A program made the translations under genes and the position numbers. Source: Cryptomeria japonica (Eukaryota; Streptophyta; Pinopsida; Cupressales; Cupressaceae). Taken from it: a DNA stretch of 64,000 nucleotides. The notes below the pieces were generated by a model. It was not told the DNA's origin. It did not search any database and saw nothing but the letters and a program-made list of their open reading frames with translations. The stretch is taken from assembly GCF_030272615.1 (NCBI RefSeq), contig NC_081414.1, positions 768,132,153-768,196,152 on the forward strand. The letters run 5' to 3'. Numbering within the stretch: position 1 is the first letter of the stretch; every line of letters begins with the position of its first letter. This document shows positions 55,950 through 64,000 of the stretch, in pieces.

Positions 55950-58900
55950 CTACATGAAGGTTTTTTTTTTAAAGAACATATTAGAAATGAGCTATTCTTC
56001 CATTCTTTACGGCATGTTAATACTTTGAACTTTATACAATAAAATCAAACTATGATTTGTAGCAATAATTTAATCTATTTATAATAAAAGCTGATAGAAC
56101 TGAGCTGTAACCCTACTAATTAAGGTTGACTCACCCTAAACTTAACATTCTGTTTGGTAAAGTGATAGTTTAGACGACTAACCTGAAAAACTCAATTCTA
56201 ATGGATAAACTATACAATGAATCTTTTCAAAAACCCCTAAATTATACAAATCTTATTAAGTACTTGGGCAATTTAGTATTACCAAGGAACCTGATTACAT
56301 TAAGCTACCTCAAGACATGTTCAAAAGTACCATTTTGATAATGAAAAGTATCATCAAAGGCATAACCTTCAATGATCACCCAAGACTTGTATTTATATTC
56401 ACTTGTTTTGGTATTAAAATATCATTACTCTGCTGCAATTTGTAGCTGTTTATTGCATACATAGCTAAGTTGTGCATAAGGGTATATTGTGCTGTTATAT
56501 CTGATCATGCGCTTTCCATTTAGGATGTAAATGGACACTTTAGGCCTTGTGCATTTTTGCACAGATGAAACCTGACATGGCAGCAAAGGAAAGTTGGTGT
56601 CATTAGTTGCAAACAGCAGTTTTGATTGTCAAGGCAGAAATGATACACCTAAAAATAGGCAAACAACCAAGCAGAAGGTAAGGGGCATGAGAGAATCCAT
56701 AAGGTTGGGGAAAAAGAACATTCGACTGATATCAATATCAATCAAATTATTGCATTACAAGAAGAAATTGATTCAATATCAACACATATTGGACAATTAA
56801 AATATTTCAGGCTAAATTGAGCTTGGGGAGGAATTGACATCACTGCCAATTCCAATGGTTGAAATTCTATGCTGAGGTCAAACTAAGTCAAACTCACCAA
56901 TAGAGTCTTGAGGTGTAATAGTTGATTTAATCTTCAATTAGACAATTCATATTTAATACTAAATTCATTAGATTTGGAAAGATGAGATGCAATATTAGCC
57001 GTAATACTCGCTTTTGGATAGAATGGTGGGAAATTTTCAATGAGGCAAAAAGCGAGCATGGAACAAGAACAAGTACAGATTGTAGATTGAACTTTTGATC
57101 AGAAGATCAGTGCTATCGATTTCTGACATCTTGGAATGTCCGAATTTAAAGATCAATAGTTGTTACATTATTTCGCTTATTGACAGCAAAATTATTTAGA
57201 TATTTAATGCTTTTAAAAATCAACATTATGGATAGAAATAATTGTACAATGAGGATTTATCCTTGGTTGAATAAAGAATTAGCATTTCAGAAAGGTCAAA
57301 TTAATGCCCTCATTTTTCAGTAACATCAAACAATCAGCACTCTCTAGTTAAGGCTTTTGAGATTCATATTAGTGAGAAAGCACAAACCATTCAATTGGTT
57401 TAAGATCACAAATAGGATAGATTTTTGAGCTCAGTCTTCAGAAAAACATCAATTTATAAAGCCACAATTGGATGCCCCTTGACCCTGCAATTGATGTTTG
57501 AAATTTCGTGTCCATGAGTCAAGTAAACTGAATTCATACTCTTGGCAACATCAAGTGTAAAACCACTCCTCTTCTAAAAGACCACAATGATCATAAAAGT
57601 TGTAAAGCTTTTTTCCATATATCCATGTGAATATTGCCCCCTACTCTTATTTCAAAAACTGTTTGAATGCTATCTCCATCAATAAAACCTTTAGAACATT
57701 GCAACATACTAATAAACCATAATAGAACATACCTCAATTATATATATGACTCGAGAACAAATTTTGCCTTTGATTTACCATACTTTTTATGATATCAATT
57801 TTTTCTCCAGAACTTAACTTGAAAAATGACCTGTGGGGACAGACCAATCCTTAAAAGGACCATGGACTGAACATTACCAGAATAATTCACACTGAATCTT
57901 TCAGAAAAAGACTATGAACAAGAATGAACGCATATGATCTATGCTAATGAAAAGATTTGGTGGGTATTGTCCTAGACTAGTTAATAACAGGCAGCAAGGG
58001 AGTCCATCCAATTCAAATCAGTGTGAAACCTCTAAGCATAAGGGCAAAGGAAATCAGAAAGGCAAAAAGAAACCTACCACCATCCACAAGTGTAAGGACT
58101 CTAGAATCCCTGCAAGTTGCAATGTAGATGGGAAAACTAGAGAAAATTTCCGGTACCTGTAATGTCCTATTTTAAAATTCCTCATTTTTCCTAAAATAAA
58201 TAGCCCTAACTCACAATAATGACTGCATAATTAATTATAAATATAAATTTATTCTAAAGATTAAAAAAGTATGGATTTAAAGCTTATAATCTATCTCTAA
58301 AAATATAAAACTTATCCTTTAGCCTCTGCTGTAATTCTTCTTTCAAATTTGCAACTGTCTCCCTTTGTATAAAGTCTTTGAAATGTTTCTAGTTTCTGCC
58401 CAAGTTAGGGCTTTTCATCCACTAACTTGACAAAAGAAATTAAGGATTTCCGTACTTAAATTTCAATCCTGGAGTGGTTTCCTTCTCAGGCTGTTAGAAT
58501 ATTGATTCATACTCCACAAGGAGTGATAAATAAATATAAAATGTATTCTTCCAGTGATAGCATTTTCATTTGCTTGGTCTTCTTCAAATAACCCTTTTCC
58601 CTCAAGAGTCACAACTATTTGCATTTCTCTTACTAATTATAATTCCCCATTATTATTTTACTTAATTCTTCCTTAAAGAAATCGTATGATTAAATTTTTC
58701 TATTTAGTATTTTAATTTTTTTTTAATCTTCTTCATATGTCTTTATGTGAATAAGATTTCTTGGGGTTAATCTTATTTTAGTTTCAAGGAGGGGAGATTA
58801 CAGTACCTTCCCACCAAGCAAAGAAGCTCATAAATGAGAGCAAGAAATTATAAAGCTACTCATGAAGTCTAAGAAAGAAGCTATATCAGAAAGAAACTTC

Positions 58901-60810
58901 ACAAGCAAGTTGCAACAAGAAACAAAATCAAAAAAAGGAATAGCTTATCCAAAAATTAAACTAGGTATTTCAAGAGCAACGAGACTTGCCACCAAGAGGA
59001 ATCCATTGCCCAACATTTAGTTATATGGCCAATCCGTTTTGGAATCCAATGAGATAAAGATGCAACTCCAAGACTCCCAGAAGAAGGTGTGATCTTCATG
59101 CAGTTTGCCAACTGTGGTGGTGCAAAATAAGTATAAAACATGGAGGATATGTATCAACTATAAGAATTTGAACAACATCACTAACCAAAATATGTGTACA
59201 ATTGTCCAAGGATTGCTGACTTTTTGACCAATTGCAATTTGCCAAGTAGTTCGAAAAGTTGGACTTGAAATCAACTTACCATATAGTTTGTGTAAAGACA
59301 AGTGGAAGAACACATTCAAAACAAAATAAGGATTGTATGATTGTTTTTTTTTTCCAGTTGGACTTGCAGTGTGCATTCACAACATTCATGAGTGTGATAT
59401 GTTATATCTTTCAGCCATTCATGGATTCTTGTGTAATAGCATTTAAGGATGGCATCCTAGTTGTGGCAATACATGGGAAAAGACATCCACCATTATTCAT
59501 ACTATTATGCACGTTAGATTTTTCATGTTTTGAAACAGTTCAGTGTCCATTGATATAGAAGACTACAGAAGAATTCCTATAATAATATGGGCCCACGTTT
59601 AAGGACCATTTATCCATCTTCTATCCCTAAAAAAATTCATAAAAGACCCCTCAGCATTCATTGTTAGATCACCTCCAGAATAGAGGTCCATGAACAAAGC
59701 TATCTCCTACCAACAGTTATTCCACTGAACTTGCATATAAGGTGTAGGAATTCTCATATAAAATTAAAATATGTTGTACAAATGATCAATTACTAGGTTA
59801 CACTCAGAATCTGGCAAACATATTCTTCTCGATTTAGTTTGCTTGTGTTAGAAATCACACTCATTTTCCTGTAAAAGGTAGACTTTCCTGGACCAACAGG
59901 CCACTAAAGTAGAAAACCGGTTGTCTAGAACATGGTTTCTAAGACAAACTTGTCACATTTCTTTCCAAAAACTTAGGTATAAGTGTTAGTTGACTTATCC
60001 GTAATAGGAACAACTTGCCCATGGCTTCCTTTAATGTCTAGTGGGTGTTATAATCTACCTAATAAAAAAATTAAAATGGGAATATATTTATGAGAAACTT
60101 GGATGAATATTTCATAAAATTCTCCGAGCAAGTTAATGATACGTTCTTGCACCATTTAAGATCAAACAATTACATTACTTTATTATTAATCTTCCATTCT
60201 TAAAATTAGATTTTGGGTATTTTTGTAGGTTGGACGCAAGGAGGCCTGTAGATATTTTTAATTATTTGGCCAATGTGCATAGCATTGACATTATATATGA
60301 AAACAATAATAATATTGGTCATAAGCTTATCATGTATGATGAGTTCATGTCGAAAATCATCCAAGTTTTTATACAGAAGAAACCAATTTCTGAATGACAA
60401 TTAAAACCAGGTTAACTATCACATCCAATTATAGGTGTTGCGAGTGTTTAAACCAAGTAAAACACCGCATCTAGTTATGGGTACGGCATCCACTGAACAA
60501 GGACAGAAACAAATCTTGGATAGACAAATATTGTATTTCAATCCAGTTAACTCCCATATCCAATTCTGAATGTAACATAGCCAACACGCAAGGGCAGATA
60601 TATAGCGTTTTAATTGGCAAACTGCTAAATGCAATTATGGGTATTACATGGAAGCAAGCTGCAAGTCTTGGATTATCAAACATTGAGAGTTTAATGTGAA
60701 TGAATTGGTAAATCCAGTATAAGGGCAAAATCCAAGATGAATCTGATTGACAAGGTACCCACTAAAATAAATGCTGTAAAGGAATTACCCAATTAAATAA
60801 AAAGTCGTAC
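55950..60810 (-). other. Intron 1 of the plastid-protein gene, 4.86 kb
   Basis: Lies between the donor at 60810 (GACG/GTACGA) and the acceptor at 55950. It carries the solo LTR at 58158-58802. Otherwise it is AT-rich, with no other gene I can support; a G-rich-named repeat family with ATCCAATTATAGGTG and CAATTCTGAATG strings recurs at about 60420-60720. Confidence 0.65.
58158..58802 (+). mobile_element. Solo LTR in intron 1, TSD GTACC
   Basis: 645 bp from TGTAATGTCC to GGGGAGATTACA, flanked by GTACC at 58153-58157 and 58803-58807. The ends are near inverted repeats, so orientation is uncertain. Without coding sequence. The start is shared with LTR remnant M and resembles S. Confidence 0.9.
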
Positions 60811-61219
60811 CGTCATAGCTGCTAGACTCTATACTCTGTTTTAACTGCCTGCGTATGTCATATGCTCTAGAAGACACCCTCTTCACAAATTTATCAGAAG
60901 TCTCTGGAATTTGGTCGTCCATGTGAATAGCCTCGTCCATAGCATCATCCGAGCCATCCTCTTTGCTATTGCTAGTTCCATTCCCACCAACTTCACACTG
61001 CTGCTGCTTCTTTCTTTTATAGGGTTTCAGAACCCATGAGGGCAAATTCCAGTAGGATATTCTGAGAGCATTATTCGCATTAATTATGGTATTACATTGA
61101 TAAATTGGAATTTTTCTCGTTCCTCCTCCCTGCGATAATATTAATTTTTTGGGACAGAATTGGAAGTTATTATTCGGGATGAATTTGTTGGTCGGTGAAT
61201 TAAGGAATATTACACCCAT
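60811..61219 (-). CDS. Exon 1 of a conserved plant gene, likely plastid-targeted
   Basis: The first in-frame ATG is at 61219 (MGVIFLNSP); upstream codons stay open but contain no ATG before a stop. The first 60 residues are rich in N, K, S, T and poor in acidic residues, as expected of a transit peptide. KPYKRKKQQQ follows, then an acidic part DGSDDAMDEAIHMDD and a conserved-looking KRVSSRAYDIRRQLKQS. The exon ends at GACG before a GT donor. I believe the exon 1-3 protein belongs to an uncharacterised conserved plant family with a LEANPWRE motif, but cannot name it with certainty. Confidence 0.75.
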
Positions 61220-61344
61220 TGCCTCACTAGTACTAGTAGCGGAGGCTTTGATTCGGTAGGCATTGGAAGAGGAAATAGTCGAACGAATTACCAAACTCTT
61301 AAACCAGTATGTGACTTTTGCTAACGCGAGTGAAAATAGTGGAA

Positions 61345-61352
61345 TTTTATAA
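61345..61352 (-). promoter_or_regulatory. TATA-like box upstream of the plastid-protein gene
   Basis: TTATAAAA on the minus strand about 125 bases upstream of the ATG at 61219. Suitable distance for a core promoter with a short leader. Position inferred only from sequence. Confidence 0.35.
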
Positions 61353-64000
61353 CCAGTTTTGCCACGTAAACATTAGAAAGCATGTGGTCGTGGGGATTAC
61401 TAGACTTGCGGAATAATATTTGTTTTTTATTTTTTTAATCACCACTGCCCACCCATCATAACATTGTTGTTGTCAACCAATGGGACATTCTTGTATGATA
61501 TAGGAAAGTAATGTTTGGGAATTGAGTATATGTATATAATGATAAAAATATGATTTGGTGAAAAAAATAAATAAGGTTGGATTATAAATTTAAAAAAAAA
61601 TTATAGTTTAAAAAAGAATTATAAAGAAAAGAAGAAAAATAGTTTGAATCGTAATGTAGAACAATCTCAAAGACGTAGCAACAAAAGTTAACAGATTATA
61701 GAGTGTAGTCCTCAACATTTGAATAAACTTTGTAGTTGTTTAGAACAACGAATATCTATTTGGTAGAGTTGTATAAACTTTGTAGTTGTGTGGAGCAATG
61801 AATATCTCTTTGGTAGAGCTTTAAAAATTATATAAAGTTAGATTTGTTTTGCTATTTTTTTATTTTATTTTTTATACAAATATTTTAATACATTTAGTTT
61901 TCTCTATTTATTTACATAGTTTTATACATTTGTCTTATCATACTACTTGTCACACTTATATATGCACCTACTTCTAGTGAATCATTTGTCACTTAGATTT
62001 TACTTCTTTTACTTCTATCTTGGACCGTAAACTTCTCCATTTTCAATTTCAAATTTCAAATTTTGACAAATTGGCCCCCCTTCAGCCCTCTATTTTGATT
62101 CAACTATCTACATGTTTGGTGTGACTTAATGTTATGTACCAACATCTAGAGACCTTTAACATATTCATTCTAGTTATTATATGTTATAGTATTCATCTCC
62201 AAATAAAGCATCATATAGCATTTGAGTAATTAATAGTGACACATATAGTGCCCCTAGCATGTGTCATGCATGCACTTTTGATGTTGATGTTAGTTTTGTA
62301 TCAGGGATTTTGATAATGTGTTATGGGATATGTGTATTGTGTTTTTTTATACCAAACTTGTTCATGTGGCCTTGCATGCCTCTTTAGGTGTTATGATTAT
62401 GTACTTTGGATATTTGTGTTATGATTTTATAGATTTTTATCTCTAGATGTGATGTTTTAGATTACCATTGATGTAATTTCTAGTGAGATATTATAACAAC
62501 ATTAAAAAATATCATGTATTATGAGATGTATGCATCATGATTTTATACATTTGGACTAAAATGGTGTTTCAAATCCACCACTCTTTACTATAATATGTAA
62601 TTATGATAAGTTCTATTGAGCTCAATATTGTGATTGTTATTCTACATCTAAATATCTAAACAATGCAAGTGTTAGAAGATTTTCATAACATTGGTGGATA
62701 TCTATGTTATGGTTTGGTTACTTTGTATTGGATGAGTATGACTAATATTTCATTATGTAGTGTGGGTTATTCCCTAATGATGATGAAATCATTGGCAATT
62801 GGTTTGGGTTAAATATGGTATGATTTATGTGTCTCTCTTTCTCACTCAAAGTGGGCCATGAGATGTATCATATGCAACCATGTAAGCCTTGATCTATATC
62901 AAATAATTACAAAGCCTAGAATCACATGTAAACCGATAAATATGTTGAAGTGTTTACCCAATATTTATGTTTTATATCATTTAATTATTTTATGTATAAT
63001 TTTTGTATTCTTGCTATTTATTTTATTTAACTAATTTTATTAAAATTGTGGGAAAGCTCGTATAGAGCATTAGAAATTGAGGAAAGGGGACTCTTCATTT
63101 GTTGTGTTTTAGTTTTGGCTTCTCCTCTTCTTCTTTTTTGTATTTGAAGGCATTTAGGAGCTACATTTTGAAAAAGGTTTTAGGAGGTGGAATCCTTGCA
63201 TGTTGGAATAAGATTTTGAAGGAACTTCTTGTATGTATTTGTGGAAGGAGCTTCTCTTTGGATAGTAACTTTATTCTTGATTGTGATGCTTTTGGTGGGA
63301 GGTAAGGGTTTCAATCTCCATATTGTGTTTAAAATATTCTTGATTTTATGTCAAGCTCACCTAAAGTGATGCATTAGGCATCTTTATAAGAATTGTCACT
63401 TAAATAAAGAGTTTCACCTATCACTATGGCTCACCAAGAATGCCATTAATGAGCTTAAATTGAATGCAATAAAATGAAAAGAAATATTTAAATACTTCTT
63501 AACACCTATGAGCCCGTGCCAGGTCTACAAGATCTTCATAGGTTAGACAACACCATTATTTGTATTTTTTGGACATCTTATCAATAAATCCTAATTTTTC
63601 AAGTTGGGTAGTTGCTTTCACCTATTGAATGTGGATATTCAAGGACAAACCTCCTCTAGCTTCTTATTTCAAAGATTACATTTATGTTAAAGATTAAGTA
63701 TTGATGCATTTGTATTGTATTCCAATATTTTGTTAAATGTGAAACCGATAGAAATTCACTCGAATATATTGTTGACCTTTCATGTTTTTTGTGTACAAAC
63801 TCATTTTATGTGTTATGGATGTTTTAGATCGAATACATTTCACATGAATATTGGTCATTGGTTTTATAAATATTAATATTTTATATGAATATTTAGTTAA
63901 GGGTCATTACAATATCTCAGCTAGGATTTTATTTTTGTGGCATCTTAGGTCTCGACCTTGGTAGATACTGTAAGAATTGTGTTTTATGTTTAACACCATG
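61353..64000. other. AT-rich sequence upstream of the gene, nothing recognised
   Basis: Contains long A/T runs (61550-61620, 61840-61880) and a direct repeat of about 60 bases around 61730-61810 (AACTTTGTAGTTGT, GAATATCT, TTTGGTAGAG). No convincing ORF, RNA gene or element terminus seen; the ORF at 63099-63305 has no recognisable feature. Confidence 0.4.

Noticed and set aside
58956-59558. Possible exons in intron 1 from several short ORFs
   Set aside because: No splice sites in phase, low complexity and no link with the exon 1-3 protein.
60785-61294. Start of the plastid-protein ORF at 61294
   Set aside because: That codon is TTG, not ATG; the first in-frame ATG is at 61219.

Overview
This 64 kb window is nuclear DNA of a plant, most likely a gymnosperm; Cupressaceae is my guess from the terminal TGTAATGTCC repeats and the very dense nesting. 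It holds part of one ordinary split gene, three exons of a probably plastid-targeted protein on the minus strand between 55601 and 61219. Almost everything else is transposable-element sequence, nested up to four levels deep.

The main theme is one family of large units, here named A to K and N. Read in the sense direction, each unit begins TGTTGTGAC, followed by a two-hairpin terminus. It ends CACRTCAACA and makes 5-bp target-site duplications (TSDs). Between the ends lie, in order: a leader; a long array of short repeats, often hairpins, whose sequence differs between copies; either a roughly 1,070-codon gene (A, B, C, E) or a short 3' exon-like segment behind a splice acceptor (D, G, J); and a promoter-like terminal domain of about 0.9-1.1 kb. 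That domain carries the perfect palindrome AAACCCTAATTAGGGTTT (two inverted telo-boxes), usually a TATA box, and sometimes AATAAA. TSDs prove single-unit insertions for B (CTACC), C (CCATC), D (CAACC), N (CACGG/CACAG) and probably G (GGTTT/AGTTT). No reverse transcriptase, integrase or protease was recognised. The simplest reading is giant solo LTRs of a retrotransposon whose U3 carries a gene and a hairpin array; an undescribed element type is the alternative.

Layout: A (1-2839, +) lies in LTR remnant M (2840-4095), which lies in F (4096-4195 and 12012-12346, -). C (4196-12006, -) is inserted in F and carries a copia-like solo LTR. Host Q (12347-18516), with a decayed ORF, contains F and J (15159-17909, +). 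H (from 18517, -) contains G (19373-23359, -). After LTR-like segment S (24079-25372) comes E (-), split by D (25984-39447, +), which is split by B (30581-38376, -). E's leader is split by N (43212-48874, +), which contains solo LTR P (47023-48828). E's right end (49951) abuts the end of K (49952-50924). B, the innermost, has an intact ORF of 1,073 codons; copies A, C and E have decayed genes.

From 50925 to 64000 there is a copia-like LTR (52238-52877) interrupted by a complete 333-bp TRIM (52324-52656, TSD AGGAA) whose LTRs each contain a tRNA-like sequence with pol III A and B boxes. The split gene follows, with a solo LTR (58158-58802, TSD GTACC) in its first intron, then AT-rich sequence without recognised genes. 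Exons downstream of 55601 were not found, so the nest may lie inside or beyond an intron of this gene.
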